A program made the translations under genes and the position numbers. A stretch of DNA of 64,000 nucleotides from CBDCWO01 sp965223405 (GTDB lineage: Bacteria > Bacteroidota > Bacteroidia > Chitinophagales > Saprospiraceae): contig CBDCWO010000006.1 in assembly GCA_965223405.1 (NCBI GenBank), positions 4,402,001 to 4,466,000 of the forward strand. The letters run 5' to 3'. The notes under the pieces are model-generated. The model searched no databases. It saw nothing but the letters and a program-made list of their open reading frames with translations, and had not been told where the DNA came from. Every line of letters begins with the position of its first letter. Positions within the stretch are counted from its first letter, which is position 1. Positions 8,963 through 19,596 of the stretch are shown here, one piece after another.

Positions 8963-10528
8963 TCACTCTAAAATTAGCTCCTCCGTATCGTCAAAATTGA
9001 TCCCTCTTATGGAAGTAAAAAGTTCCTTCATTTCTTTTAGTACGTCGGGATGTTGTTTGGCGAGATTGTTTTGTTGACCTAAATCCTCGCTGAGGTTGTA
9101 AAGTTGAAATTCTTTTGAATTCCCCAATTCTATATTCACATTTTTGCTGATTGGTGGTCCATTATAAGGGGGTATAAGGATCCAGTCCCCTCTACGCAGT
9201 GCAGTTCTGCTGGTCGCTTCCAAGATCAACACCTCCCGGCCTTTTTTACTTTTGCCTAAAAGGACCTCACTTAAATCTTGGCTATCATGGCCTCTGACCT
9301 CGCTATTCACTATGGCTGCCAGCGAGGACATTAAATCTACCTGGGAGATTACGGCATCAGATACTCCGGGATTTATACGTCCTTGCCAATAGGTTATAAA
9401 AGGAACCCTTGTTCCCGCTTCGAAAAGACTATACTTCCCACCTCTGAGCGGTCCCCATGGAGTATGATCTCCTAACTTTTCTACGGCGTCATCATAATAG
9501 CCATCATTAATAACCGGACCGTTATCGCTGGATACGATGATTAAAGTATTTTTCAGAATTCCTTCGCTATCCAATGTTTTTACTAATTCACCTATGCACC
9601 AGTCTGCTTCTACGATTACATCACCTCTTGGTCCCATGCCCGAGGATCCCACAAACCTTTCATGAGGGGTACGCGGAACATGGGGTTGTTGCAATGCGTA
9701 ATAAAGAAAGAATGCCTCCTTTTTATGCGCTTTGATATAATTTTGAGCTCTAACCAGAAAGGTATCCGCCATATTTTCATCTACCCATTTTGCATTTTCT
9801 CCTCCTTTCATATAGCCGATTCGAGGTATACCATTGACAATACTGTGGTTGTGCCCATGGTGCCATTTCATTTTTAACATCTCTGGATTTTCTTTACCGG
9901 TAGGCTCTCCGGGGAAATTGGATTTATAGTCAATTTCTATGGGGTCCTCCTGATCTAATCCTACGACATAACCGTTTTCAATATATACTGTTGGAACTCG
10001 ATCCTGAGTAGCCGCCATGATGTATGAATAATCAAAACCGACTTCATTGGGACCAGGTGATATGTGTTGATTCCAATTGACATTACCCATCCCTAAACCA
10101 AGATGCCATTTCCCCACGATTCCAGTATGGTACCCCTGTTCTTTTAACATTTTAGGAATAGTAGTTTCTGCCGTATCAATAAGTAAAGGTGCGGTACCTG
10201 GTAATATTCTAGCGCGTTCATTACGCCATGGATAGATACCGGTTAGTAAAGCATACCGGCTAGGAGTACAGGTTGCTGAAGAGGCATATCCACTGGTAAA
10301 TCGCATTCCTTCTTTAGCCAATTTATCGATATTTGGGGTGGGAAGTCTTGTTGACCCGTAGACTCCTACATCGCCATATCCTAAATCGTCAGCATAGATG
10401 ATAATTATGTTGGGCAGTTCCTCGTTAGAATCTGAATCAACCGTATTCTTGGCAGCAGGATTGCAACAAATAATACCTAATATGACGATTAAATAAATAC
10501 TTAAGTTCAAATTGGTTTTTAAAAACAT
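8963..10528 (-). CDS. S1-family arylsulfatase (lipoprotein)
   Basis: 521 residues from ATG 10528. An ATG at 10567 adds 13 residues but would give an over-long signal n-region. The export signal ends in GIICC, a likely lipoprotein cysteine. Metal ligands appear as Asp47-Asp48 in YADDLGYGDVG. Cys87 in TCTPSRYALLTG is the C-x-P-S-R site converted to formylglycine by a separate maturase, which is not in this window. HTPWGPLRGGKYSLFEAGTRVP and SSDNGP are also classic. The enzyme removes sulfate esters from polysaccharide, so the locus probably targets a sulfated glycan, common in marine or algal-feeding Bacteroidota. The gene ends 2 bp from the end of the convergent GH172 gene. Confidence 0.92.
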   Translation of the reverse strand: MFLKTNLNLSIYLIVILGIICCNPAAKNTVDSDSNEELPNIIIIYADDLGYGDVGVYGSTRLPTPNIDKLAKEGMRFTSGYASSATCTPSRYALLTGIYPWRNERARILPGTAPLLIDTAETTIPKMLKEQGYHTGIVGKWHLGLGMGNVNWNQHISPGPNEVGFDYSYIMAATQDRVPTVYIENGYVVGLDQEDPIEIDYKSNFPGEPTGKENPEMLKMKWHHGHNHSIVNGIPRIGYMKGGENAKWVDENMADTFLVRAQNYIKAHKKEAFFLYYALQQPHVPRTPHERFVGSSGMGPRGDVIVEADWCIGELVKTLDSEGILKNTLIIVSSDNGPVINDGYYDDAVEKLGDHTPWGPLRGGKYSLFEAGTRVPFITYWQGRINPGVSDAVISQVDLMSSLAAIVNSEVRGHDSQDLSEVLLGKSKKGREVLILEATSRTALRRGDWILIPPYNGPPISKNVNIELGNSKEFQLYNLSEDLGQQNNLAKQHPDVLKEMKELFTSIRGINFDDTEELILE

Positions 10529-10567
10529 ACTTAGTTCCTGATTTTTGTTCCTTATTTTTTGAAGCAT

Positions 10568-11305
10568 CGTTTATCTTTTAATATGCTAATACCACCGAGG
10601 ATAAAAATGGTATTTATTGAATTCAATCAAGGGGTCTAAATTAGTCAAATAGGGTGTAAAAATTGAGAATACATAAAGTGTTGAATCTACTTCGAAGACT
10701 CTACAAATCCAAAAATGATTTTTTAGGCAATGCTGGCCGAACGCATGATTCTTTTCATTTTTCTCAATTAGCTCAAACTTGGGACTCATCGAACATGCCG
10801 GCAGGTAAAGACCTATTTCCATAAATAAAAAATCACATCTAAAATAATTCAATTTTATGAAAATCGACAGTTTTCAGAGAAGCACCATTGTTGATTGATA
10901 AATGGTTTGAATAAATGTGATTGATGTACATATAAAAATTGAAATTCTGAGAGTGATTCGACATATTTTTTCAAGGTCTTCGAAGAAATAAACTTTTGCG
11001 ATACATTTAGATGATATTCGGTATAATTATTATCTGGCTGACAATGGATGATTTCTTCAATATCAAAAAAAATGCGCCCTCCCCAGAGTTGAAACCGCTA
11101 ATCTGGACTTTTATATTTACGTGATATTAGATTTTTAAGAGTTGATTGTAATCATTGGGCGCTGGTGGTTGACTGACAAAGCAAACACTGACCAGCTACA
11201 TTTTGTAGGAAATACTTTCCAGGAACAGTCTGTTTTGGCAGGCTGTTTCAGGATTCTTTTTAGTTTAAAGGTTCTTGACCGTCTATATTAAATAAACTTG
11301 TGTTT
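10568..11305. other. Non-coding gap with one hairpin
   Basis: No convincing gene in these 738 bp; short open frames lack start context and protein character. A 9-bp stem (11224-11232 with 11239-11247, core AACAGTCTG/CAGGCTGTT, one G.T pair) lies about 60 bp beyond the stop of the agarase-like gene. It could end that transcript, but no T-run follows on the minus strand, so a terminator is only a possibility. Confidence 0.4.
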
Positions 11306-13414
11306 TTAAATGAATAATTTCGGCAAATACTCTGGTGTATCATTGTAGGGTAACACTTTGCCGGATGCAATATCGTAGACTGCTTCATGGCTTTTGATGG
11401 CTGCTGCACAAAGAGGTTTATGCGGTTTATTACAGATATCCAGAAACCCAATATTATAATTTTCGCCATCAAATCTACCAAGTGCAGATTGATCATATAA
11501 TACAAACCAATGGACGCCAATGCAATATGGATTGGCAGCAGCATCTTCAAAATATACTCGATAAGCTTTTCCTCTATCTTTCTGGGTTCGCACATGTCCG
11601 ATTCCGGAGGATGGTAAACCTACATCCAATGCTCCAAAATGCCATTCTCCTATAATAACTGGCATCTGCAGTAAATCATGAATTTCTTTGGTTGTCTCAA
11701 ACGGTACTTTGTCCCGGTAATTATTCATACTGAAAACATCAAAAGAGTTCATTCCGGAAATGGCCCATTTGGGAGGTACTCCAGCATATCTGATACCTAG
11801 GTTTAGGTGATTGGGATCTACTTTTTTACAGGCTTGTGACAGAGTAGAAAAATATTTTTTAACCATGATTTCACTAAAACCTTCCAAATCTGCCAATGCT
11901 TCATGAGTAAATTCGCCTTTCCATCTTTTTTGTTTTATCATTTCAAAACTTACTTCCATTCTCCACTGAGTTGCCAACTGTTGGCTAGACGAATATTTGC
12001 CTTTTAAGAAATCAATTAATTCATTTTTGGTAGCACAATACGTACAATTATATAACATTCCGACGGCAGGTAATTCATGGGAAAAGGCCCATTTTGGCTC
12101 ATTCATCATGAAATAGCCAATTAGGGCCGGATCGTTCTTGGTACTCGATAAAGTCTCAGCATACTCCGCTGCATCCTTTTTGAAATCAGGATGGAAGACA
12201 TCTGGAAAATCACGATACACACTTTTGGTCAAATTTGGTGAAAAACTCATCGGTATGACATAAGGAAATCCGGCCTGAGAAGCGTATTCCCAACTAGACC
12301 AGTTACCTACTGTATTAAAACGCAGTCGGACTAATTCATCTAACGTCAATTTAGCCCATTTTCCCTTCCAATCCGGTCCAAAAGTTCTGATGAAATTGGC
12401 AGCCAAATAATTGATATGGAGTTGATTGGTATGACTGGTATAAATATCAGCAAACTTACCATCCCGGGGGGGCATAAATTCAAGAGCATCTTCTAAAAGA
12501 TTGATATTGGCACTGGTATCTACCCTTACTGAGTTCACTCCGGCACTCCAGAAGAGGTATCCATCCGGATCTATCAACCACCAACGGTTATTATACTTAT
12601 GGGTTTGGAAAAAACCAGAACCTGAACTTACTTTTAGATCTTTTAACCCTCCCCACTTCGAAAAGGATGTCGGGAAAGTATGATTTGTACTTTTTAAGCG
12701 CTTCTTGAGATATGAAGTCATTTGTTTTACATGATGCGTTTTACCTTCCCAATTGTGAATAGTGCTTTGTCCAAGGTCATCTAATAGTTTACCTTTCGGC
12801 AATACAGGATGTTCAATTACTGGGATTTCTTCTTTCGTAGCAATTACCGGTGTCATACAAAACTTGGACGTTTGTTCACTCTTTCTATTAATATAGAATC
12901 GCATTCTATCCACCTTCGCCAGGTCAACGCGATTTCCCCAACACATTGGTTTTAGGAAAGCTCCTTCTCGAGGAATTCTCCAGGTATTTTGATCCACTAA
13001 CTCCAATGGAAGTCTTACCCTTAGAGAACACTGATTAAGTACGCCAAAGGCGAATTGGAAAACACTTCCCCCTTCACCTTCCTGCAATTCTATGTTGAAC
13101 TGGATCATGTTATTACCAGCCGCTAGCATATCCATGGTGATATATTTTTTGTCTGCTAGACTCCCGACAGGAAATGAGTAAAAGAAACCATCCTTTACCT
13201 TTTCTCCGGCATACCAAGTAGACTTATTTAGATGGTTCTCTCCCTCAAATTCTTTTAACCCATTGATCTTTGAGGGATGAAGAACCAATCCATCGAATGA
13301 CCAATTAAGGAAATTTTGCTGTGGCGATTGTATAGCTACTGCTGTTCCTAAAAGAATGCTATTTTTTACAAAATCTCTTCTACTCTGTAGGTTTTTTTTA
13401 AAAATATATTGCAT
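11306..13414 (-). CDS. Tat-exported GH-A clan glycoside hydrolase (agarase/GH50-like)
   Basis: 702 residues. The N-terminus has a twin-arginine signal (SRRDFVKNSILLGTAVAIQ, Arg12-Arg13), so export of a folded protein is expected. Residues about 45-200 form a beta domain. The catalytic barrel starts near residue 265 with GFFQTHKYNNRWWLIDPDGYLFWSAG, as in GH50 beta-agarases. Glu439 in MMNEPKW is the likely acid/base and Glu590 in IIGEWHFG the likely nucleophile of a GH-A enzyme. GH50 enzymes cut agarose, but this sequence is not close enough to assign the substrate. It follows the DUF5107-TPR gene by 6 bp, so the two form an operon. Confidence 0.75.
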   Translation of the reverse strand: MQYIFKKNLQSRRDFVKNSILLGTAVAIQSPQQNFLNWSFDGLVLHPSKINGLKEFEGENHLNKSTWYAGEKVKDGFFYSFPVGSLADKKYITMDMLAAGNNMIQFNIELQEGEGGSVFQFAFGVLNQCSLRVRLPLELVDQNTWRIPREGAFLKPMCWGNRVDLAKVDRMRFYINRKSEQTSKFCMTPVIATKEEIPVIEHPVLPKGKLLDDLGQSTIHNWEGKTHHVKQMTSYLKKRLKSTNHTFPTSFSKWGGLKDLKVSSGSGFFQTHKYNNRWWLIDPDGYLFWSAGVNSVRVDTSANINLLEDALEFMPPRDGKFADIYTSHTNQLHINYLAANFIRTFGPDWKGKWAKLTLDELVRLRFNTVGNWSSWEYASQAGFPYVIPMSFSPNLTKSVYRDFPDVFHPDFKKDAAEYAETLSSTKNDPALIGYFMMNEPKWAFSHELPAVGMLYNCTYCATKNELIDFLKGKYSSSQQLATQWRMEVSFEMIKQKRWKGEFTHEALADLEGFSEIMVKKYFSTLSQACKKVDPNHLNLGIRYAGVPPKWAISGMNSFDVFSMNNYRDKVPFETTKEIHDLLQMPVIIGEWHFGALDVGLPSSGIGHVRTQKDRGKAYRVYFEDAAANPYCIGVHWFVLYDQSALGRFDGENYNIGFLDICNKPHKPLCAAAIKSHEAVYDIASGKVLPYNDTPEYLPKLFI

Positions 13415-13420
13415 AAGTTT

Positions 13421-16400
13421 TTATTCAGTTAACAATTTACTAAGTGAATCTTTAGCCATCATTTTTATCCATAAGTCATTAGGATTGAGATCATAAGCCT
13501 TGGAAAGGTGTGGTTTTGCTTCATCAGAATCACTTTGTAATAGGCTGGCTAGCCCAAGCAGATAATGACCTTTGGCTTCATTTTGTGATCCGGATTGTCC
13601 TTCACCAAATTTTGCAAAGAAATCTATCTGGTCCATTTTGGATAATATGGATTTGCCTTTTTCAAAAATCTCTTGAGCTAGATTGGCAGTTTGATCAGAA
13701 TTGCCAAGTTCTTTGTATGCCAATGCTTGATAATATTTATAAATTGGTTCGCCGACCTTTAATTCGCTTACTGCATCCAGTAAAGTAGATGCATCATTAT
13801 GGTTTTTTAGTCCTTTGTGTGCAAGAGCCTGAAAAAAAAGTATTTGCGCCAATCTGTCGTCATTTGGCTTTCTGGCAATTTGATGATTGTCAGGATAAGT
13901 GTCTGCTTTTTGAAAGAAAATTATGGCCTGCTCATAGTTTTTGGATTTCAATTCGTTGATACCTTGAGATAAACAAGCATCTACATATATTCCATGCAAA
14001 TTATCTACACCCTCTTGTCTGGGGAAAAAATTAGACTCCAAATAATTAAGAGCCTTTGTGCTTTGACCGGACAATAGTAAGACTTTAACCTCTTGCAATA
14101 AAGCATCAGGTCTTTGACTTACGAACTCATGATTTTTTGTCAGTAACTGGTACCGTATTGCAATTGGTGTACCGTAAATTTCATAGAGTTTATCAAGTTC
14201 ATAATAATATTTGGCCTGCCTATTATCATGAATTATAGCTTGGTTATAAGCTGAAATGGATTTTTCAAAATCCTTGACAGTTTGATGATATCCCCATCCA
14301 AGGTTTCGGTATGCAATGGCTAAAGTTGGTTCCAAATTGACCGCTTTTTCCCAATGTTTAATTGCCAATTCGGGTTGTTTGTCATAAAGCAAATTGCCCA
14401 GATAATAATGTGCTCGTGAATCCTTTGGGTTAAACTTAAGTGCACTATAGTAAATTGTTATAGATTCTATTCGAAAGGGAAAACAATAATCGGTAGACAT
14501 GGTTCTTCCTTGATTAAAATGATCAATCGCCTTTTGTTCTTTTCCCTCTAAGGCGAACAGATATCCAAGATAATAATGTATGGTTGGGTATTCTCTCAAT
14601 TCTTTCTTTGTCGAAATAAGTGTACTTGTTAAGATTGTTTTGGCTTCTTGATAAAGGCCGGAGTTGAGATACCCTACTGCTAGTTCGAGATATGATTCTG
14701 GGTTATTTCGCATTAAATGCTCTAACTCGGTCCTCTGATTTAATCGCAGCAAGACTCTTTCATTAAATGCATAGTAATTTAGTGCATCCTTGTTCAACAC
14801 TATTTCAGTCAGACGTTTAGCTTCATTTTGTCTATCCATCAATCGGAGGATAGAGGTTTTTAAATTTAAGGCTGGAAGGTTACTATTATTGTAATCTATA
14901 GAACGGTTAATTTCAGATAAAGCCATCCCATAATTATTACCTGCAACTGAAATCTGTGCTAAATGAAAATAAGCTGCAGAGGCAAAATCCTGATCCCAAG
15001 CTGCTCTGTACAGTGTATCATATGCTGCTTCTAACTTTTTTTGATGTTTCAGGATAACACCTAAATGGTAGAAAGGCTCGCAGTTTCTAGGACGAGTATA
15101 GTTAGCGGTTGAACGCTTCAGCGCCGATCTAAAATACGCAGCCGCTTGTTGATGTTCAAAATTGTTTTTTGACAATATTCCCATCATAGTGTTGGATCTG
15201 ATATCCATTGGGTCTCTTTTCAGGGCTTCTCTAAAATATATTTCCGATTCAATTCTGGCATTGTGAAATTGTTTAATCCGCAAGCCTGTGATATACAATT
15301 CTTCCAAAGACTCGATCTCATCCGGGTTTGCCGGAGGGGTCACTACATCCGGTAATGTCAATTCCGGTTTTTTCTTAACAGGTTGGTATTCAATTAGACT
15401 ATTTCTATTTTTATCTAATAGTGAAAGTTTTAGTCTAGCTTCAAGTGTGTTTGGAATTTTTACCTTGGTATCAAAAGGTGCTTCGGGAGCTATATTGATT
15501 ATCGAATCAAACAAAATATGATCTTCTACCTGTAATATTATTTTGGCATTTTGGTAGGATTGTGTAGTATTTGCGGCAATTAGAAATTCATTTCCATTCA
15601 AACTCTTGACATTCAGTGTCGCATTAATATTGGCTGATACTGCACCTTCAATATTACGTAATGGGTACCAATATTGCTTGAAGGTCTTATACTCATAGGG
15701 CTTGATCCAACTATAATCAGGTTGATTGTCTGAGTATGCTCCGGTCATCAATTCCGCATAGGGACCATCACTATCTGTCAGTACCTTTGAGTCCCACATA
15801 GCACCATATGCCCCGGGTCCCCATTCCCACAATTTAGCTCCTTTTACAATGTGCCGGTTAGCTATATGCATGGTGCCAGCTTTTTTTCCAAAGTCATATC
15901 CAGCCAGGAATCCTTCCTGTAATTCATGAGCGAACATAGAAATTGGATCTGGATGATTTTTCCACCAACTTGCATCAATATTATTTTCATAGTATTCTTT
16001 TCCTAAATAGGCCGTTCTGGTGATAGGCCAATGGACAAAACTATTTTTAGCATGGTAAACTGCAAAATCAGTACTTGGAGGGAAGATGATCTGGTAGTCA
16101 TTATTCACATGCGTGGCCACATTGGCCCAATATAATATAGAGTTTATATTTTCAGTAGGATTGACTAAACGGCCGTCTACTTCGAGATATGATTTGTCAG
16201 GATACAAAGAAATTCCTAATGTCCATTTCATACGATGGCGGAGCTCAGTTTCACCGATCCAGATAGTAGCACTACCATCATCATTCTGTTGGAGATGATA
16301 ATCCACTGGAATATTAGTAGAGGCTCGATGATGATGAAATACGCAAAATTCAATTCCACCGGAAATCCATGCACCTAGCATCCCGATATTTGCTGGTTTA

Positions 16401-16777
16401 ATTACGTTTTGCCTATAAAACATCTCATACCCATTTGTTTTATCAGTTGCATAAAAAAGCCTGCCACCGATTTCAGGTAATACACATAGTTTGATATATT
16501 TATTTTCAAGGTATAGGGCCTTATAGGTTTTATTTGTTTTAAGGTTAGAAATGTTATCCTGTAAAGCATAAGGATATATATAACGACTGGCTCCCTGATA
16601 CGATTGATGATTAAAAAACATAGGACTTTTTTCTGAAGGTTTGATTTCATAGGTGGGAAGTGTCAAAGGTTCTTCCCAAATACTCACTGCTTCTTGCCCA
16701 GTCGATGAATATGAAATAGTCAGTAACATGATGGATAGAGTGGAAAATTGAATTAAGTCCATTAGCTTTTTTTTCAT
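13421..16777 (-). CDS. DUF5107 (mutarotase-like) protein with C-terminal TPR array
   Basis: 1118 residues with a signal peptide (ending SYSSTGQ). Residues about 40-420 are the DUF5107 domain, a galactose-mutarotase-like beta-supersandwich: LYLENKYIKLCVLPEIGGRLF, GGIEFCVFHHHRAS and WEWGPGAYGAMW. From about 500 to the end there are repeated TPR helices (AYRNLGWGYHQTVKDFEKSI, AHYYLGNLLYDKQPELAIKH and others). DUF5107-TPR proteins are common in glycan loci of Bacteroidota, acidobacteria and others, and have been suspected to be glycosidases. The function of this one is not established. First gene of the operon with the GH-A enzyme. Confidence 0.8.
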   Translation of the reverse strand: MKKKLMDLIQFSTLSIMLLTISYSSTGQEAVSIWEEPLTLPTYEIKPSEKSPMFFNHQSYQGASRYIYPYALQDNISNLKTNKTYKALYLENKYIKLCVLPEIGGRLFYATDKTNGYEMFYRQNVIKPANIGMLGAWISGGIEFCVFHHHRASTNIPVDYHLQQNDDGSATIWIGETELRHRMKWTLGISLYPDKSYLEVDGRLVNPTENINSILYWANVATHVNNDYQIIFPPSTDFAVYHAKNSFVHWPITRTAYLGKEYYENNIDASWWKNHPDPISMFAHELQEGFLAGYDFGKKAGTMHIANRHIVKGAKLWEWGPGAYGAMWDSKVLTDSDGPYAELMTGAYSDNQPDYSWIKPYEYKTFKQYWYPLRNIEGAVSANINATLNVKSLNGNEFLIAANTTQSYQNAKIILQVEDHILFDSIINIAPEAPFDTKVKIPNTLEARLKLSLLDKNRNSLIEYQPVKKKPELTLPDVVTPPANPDEIESLEELYITGLRIKQFHNARIESEIYFREALKRDPMDIRSNTMMGILSKNNFEHQQAAAYFRSALKRSTANYTRPRNCEPFYHLGVILKHQKKLEAAYDTLYRAAWDQDFASAAYFHLAQISVAGNNYGMALSEINRSIDYNNSNLPALNLKTSILRLMDRQNEAKRLTEIVLNKDALNYYAFNERVLLRLNQRTELEHLMRNNPESYLELAVGYLNSGLYQEAKTILTSTLISTKKELREYPTIHYYLGYLFALEGKEQKAIDHFNQGRTMSTDYCFPFRIESITIYYSALKFNPKDSRAHYYLGNLLYDKQPELAIKHWEKAVNLEPTLAIAYRNLGWGYHQTVKDFEKSISAYNQAIIHDNRQAKYYYELDKLYEIYGTPIAIRYQLLTKNHEFVSQRPDALLQEVKVLLLSGQSTKALNYLESNFFPRQEGVDNLHGIYVDACLSQGINELKSKNYEQAIIFFQKADTYPDNHQIARKPNDDRLAQILFFQALAHKGLKNHNDASTLLDAVSELKVGEPIYKYYQALAYKELGNSDQTANLAQEIFEKGKSILSKMDQIDFFAKFGEGQSGSQNEAKGHYLLGLASLLQSDSDEAKPHLSKAYDLNPNDLWIKMMAKDSLSKLLTE

Positions 16778-17323
16778 TGTTTGTTGACGAAGTTCGGTAA
16801 TGATTTATATGTCTATAATTTTTGTTTGTAAATCATATTCCTCTATTCCTCAGTTAATCAGAATCTTTTTCTAGTCTTAAACTCAGCAGGAGGAATAGCA
16901 AAATACAAATTGGTAGAGTAATTTGTAATCATTGATATATGATCCTAGTCATTTTCGATATCGGAATTAGATTTATCCATTTAAACTCTTGAGAACCAAT
17001 AAGAACTTTGGATACTTGTCAGTAGAATTCCTTGATCCATTATGCAATACCTGTCCTATGTGCATAAACCACAGATTGACTTTTGTCGATTTTATGCATT
17101 CAATCTTCAGAAAACGGCTTAATTGCTTAAGTTTACTATAGTTTCCGACTGTCTAATTCTTGTACGGAATCTTGCCTAGAGTTTTCAGTGTCGGAGCGGG
17201 GGTAGGTACTGTGCAATAATAATCGATTTCCGGTATTTAAACCATTAATATTTCTTCACCATTAAAGTTATAGTATCACGCAGCCAGAGAGCACTCCTAC
17301 ACCCAATTATTAACTATTCTTCA
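16778..17323. other. Non-coding gap between glycan block and polysaccharide operon
   Basis: 546 bp of AT-rich sequence with no gene-like frame. It contains the promoter region of the DUF5107 gene at its left end and the 3' region of the sugar-transferase operon at its right end. I found no matched -33/-7 boxes and no clear terminator stem. Confidence 0.4.
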
Positions 17324-18748
17324 TTACTTCCCTTTTCCCTGTAGCAAGACCAACGCGGTATAGAACATTATCTTAAAATCCAAAGCCAGGCTCATGTTTT
17401 CAAGATAAAGGATATCGAATTTCATTCTTTGCACCATTTGTTCCACTGAAGAGGCATAACCATACTTTACCTGGCCCCAGGAGGTAATACCGGGTCTGAC
17501 CTTGAGTAAATGTTTGAAATGGGGATCCTTGGTCAATATTTTATCGATATAATATTTCCGTTCCGGTCGTGGTCCCACCAGGGACATATCACCACGCAAT
17601 ACGTTGAGAAATTGAGGAATTTCATCCAATCGCCATTTTCTCATTTTCCTACCCCATGGAGTACACCGATCATCATTGATATGCGAAAGCTGAGGACCGT
17701 TGGGTTCAGCATCGACGTACATCGATCTGAATTTAAGAATTTGGAATGGCCTCCCATGGATTCCAATGCGCTCCTGAGTAAAAAAGATGGGGCCAGGGCT
17801 GGATAGCTTAACCCGAATCCAAATATAGATGATTAATGGAAGTAGGATTATTAATGCGATGACGCTAATGACGATATCTAAAATACGCTTGAGCACCTTT
17901 TGCCAGGTAGGGATTAATTCTTGCTCTATCTCAATCAGTATGGCGCCATACACATGATTCATTTTTACCGTACCCAACATGATGTCATACATGTCAGGGA
18001 TGATTTTTACCAAAATACGATCGTTGTAATCGAAAAGAATATTCAAGATCCCCTTTAACCGGTTGTGTTCAGAGGTTTCAATTGCGATTAATACTTCCTC
18101 TATTTCATGTTGATTAATGATTTGATCCAGCTCGTTTACCGAACCGAGATGGGGCATAAATTTTTCCAATTGACTTGTACTATAACCGTTGGCGTGCACA
18201 AATCCTTTGAAGTTATATCCCAACCTTTTAGGTCTGGATTGAATGTCTTCATACAGGTCAATCGCTTTTTGATCCGCGCCGAGCAATAGGGTATTGTAGG
18301 CGACCAAACCCGCTTTTAATTTGAGACTGGCCCGGGTCAGCAAGATCATCCTGGAGGTAACAGTCAACACAAAGTGCAAAATGAACAGGGTGAAAAACGA
18401 CTGGTAATAGGTGCGGTAATCAAGGATAAAATCGTCGAGTATCAGTGTAAAAAATAAAAAGAGAACCCCCATAAAACTTAGGAAAAAGGTTCTGGTGATC
18501 GTGGCCATTCTGGATAGCCGGTAAATATCATGGTATTTGTCAAATATGAAATAAAACAAAATCCAACCAATCGGAATGACAACCACCCCAAAGAAATAAT
18601 TAGAGTCATTTAGATCTTCGATCCAATTGACATAACCGTTTTCCAGATTTTTACGATAAAGAAAAAACAAAGTCCACGCCACCGCTGCCATGATAAAATC
18701 GGCGATTATATAAATCTTTGTATCAAGACGACGTTGGCTCTTATTCAT
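17324..18748 (-). CDS. Polyprenyl-phosphate sugar-1-phosphate transferase (exopolysaccharide initiation)
   Basis: 474 residues. Four N-terminal membrane segments (about 15-125) are followed by a CoA-binding/NAD-binding-like middle domain (about 145-265), one more membrane helix (IVISVIALIILLPLIIYIWI), and the bacterial sugar-transferase domain. The latter carries the family signatures FTQERIGIHGRPFQILKFRSM, RLDEIPQFLNVLRGDMSLVGPRPE and VRPGITSWGQ. It transfers a hexose-1-phosphate from a nucleotide sugar to undecaprenyl phosphate, starting a capsule or exopolysaccharide repeat. Its ATG overlaps the preceding stop by one base (TAATG), so it is translationally coupled to the lipoprotein gene. 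No Wzx/Wzy or other glycosyltransferases are nearby. Confidence 0.9.
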   Translation of the reverse strand: MNKSQRRLDTKIYIIADFIMAAVAWTLFFLYRKNLENGYVNWIEDLNDSNYFFGVVVIPIGWILFYFIFDKYHDIYRLSRMATITRTFFLSFMGVLFLFFTLILDDFILDYRTYYQSFFTLFILHFVLTVTSRMILLTRASLKLKAGLVAYNTLLLGADQKAIDLYEDIQSRPKRLGYNFKGFVHANGYSTSQLEKFMPHLGSVNELDQIINQHEIEEVLIAIETSEHNRLKGILNILFDYNDRILVKIIPDMYDIMLGTVKMNHVYGAILIEIEQELIPTWQKVLKRILDIVISVIALIILLPLIIYIWIRVKLSSPGPIFFTQERIGIHGRPFQILKFRSMYVDAEPNGPQLSHINDDRCTPWGRKMRKWRLDEIPQFLNVLRGDMSLVGPRPERKYYIDKILTKDPHFKHLLKVRPGITSWGQVKYGYASSVEQMVQRMKFDILYLENMSLALDFKIMFYTALVLLQGKGK

Positions 18749-19596
18749 TAGAGATGCAAGAATTTTAAATTATCAAGATAAATCCGGGATTCTTGCTCCG
18801 GGGATTCCTTTTCAACTCTTAAGATGATATCATACTCTGTCAATTGCGACAATTGGATTTCCGGCGTAAAGTTAATATATATTTTATTCCAATTTTCACG
18901 TGGTCGCAAAGCTAATTTATAATTTTTAGTTGGAGGCAAACCTGGGTTGTATCCGATTAATCCGATGGTAAAAGGGATTTCATTTTTATAATTCAGTTCC
19001 AAAAAGACCGAAGACCCATCCTGTGGGAGGTTTCTAAATTTTTTGAGTGTACTCAATTCTATTGAACCTTGGCCGGGTGACAGAATTAGCTCACCTGAAC
19101 TTTCACCTTCAATTTTTTCCTGATGAGAGAATTGCCACTGAAAAGAGGAATCGCCAGATAGAATATTGGTAAAAGAAGTTTCCCCTTCGAAAGGATCTAT
19201 TAAACGGATCTTAATCTTGTTTTTGTAGGTAAATTGAGGAGTAACGCGTACTACATTATCCAGGCTAAGGTCCACTGTAGTTTCGTACTTATCCAAGAAA
19301 GGATAAATTAAAGGAGATTGAAAAATCCCATTTTCACGAATTCCGGGAAAGACCACAATTTTTGGATTTTGATTCCGGGTCTGAAAAGGAATCCGGATGG
19401 GTATTCCCGGAGCTCCGGCAAATACATCATCAATATAGATGTAGAGTTCTGGAAAATCATGATATAACCCGCCTAACTGTTGATGGAGGGTGATATGGTA
19501 TTCCTCAATTTCCAAAGATTGGATAGGTTGGGTCTTGTCCTGACAACCCGCAAAGAAAATAATTAACCAAATGTTGAAAGGTAGTATAAACCTCAT
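18748..19596 (-). CDS. Conserved hypothetical lipoprotein in polysaccharide operon
   Basis: 282 residues. The signal ends at FFAGC (Cys18), a good lipobox, so this is a lipoprotein. The remainder is beta-rich with no recognised domain. The last part (RIYLDNLKFLHL) resembles the final strand of a jelly-roll carbohydrate-binding domain. It is locked between an oxidoreductase (4-nt ATGA overlap) and the sugar transferase (1-nt overlap), which argues for a role in polysaccharide assembly or display. Function unknown. Confidence 0.7.
   Translation of the reverse strand: MRFILPFNIWLIIFFAGCQDKTQPIQSLEIEEYHITLHQQLGGLYHDFPELYIYIDDVFAGAPGIPIRIPFQTRNQNPKIVVFPGIRENGIFQSPLIYPFLDKYETTVDLSLDNVVRVTPQFTYKNKIKIRLIDPFEGETSFTNILSGDSSFQWQFSHQEKIEGESSGELILSPGQGSIELSTLKKFRNLPQDGSSVFLELNYKNEIPFTIGLIGYNPGLPPTKNYKLALRPRENWNKIYINFTPEIQLSQLTEYDIILRVEKESPEQESRIYLDNLKFLHL

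Noticed and set aside
10586..10852. 88-codon minus-strand frame upstream of the sulfatase
   Set aside because: No signal, family or protein-like composition; most likely random in an AT-rich gap.
1..16777. Classical SusC/SusD polysaccharide utilisation locus
   Set aside because: Many glycan enzymes are present, but there is no SusC-type receptor, SusD lipoprotein or adjacent sensor in the block.
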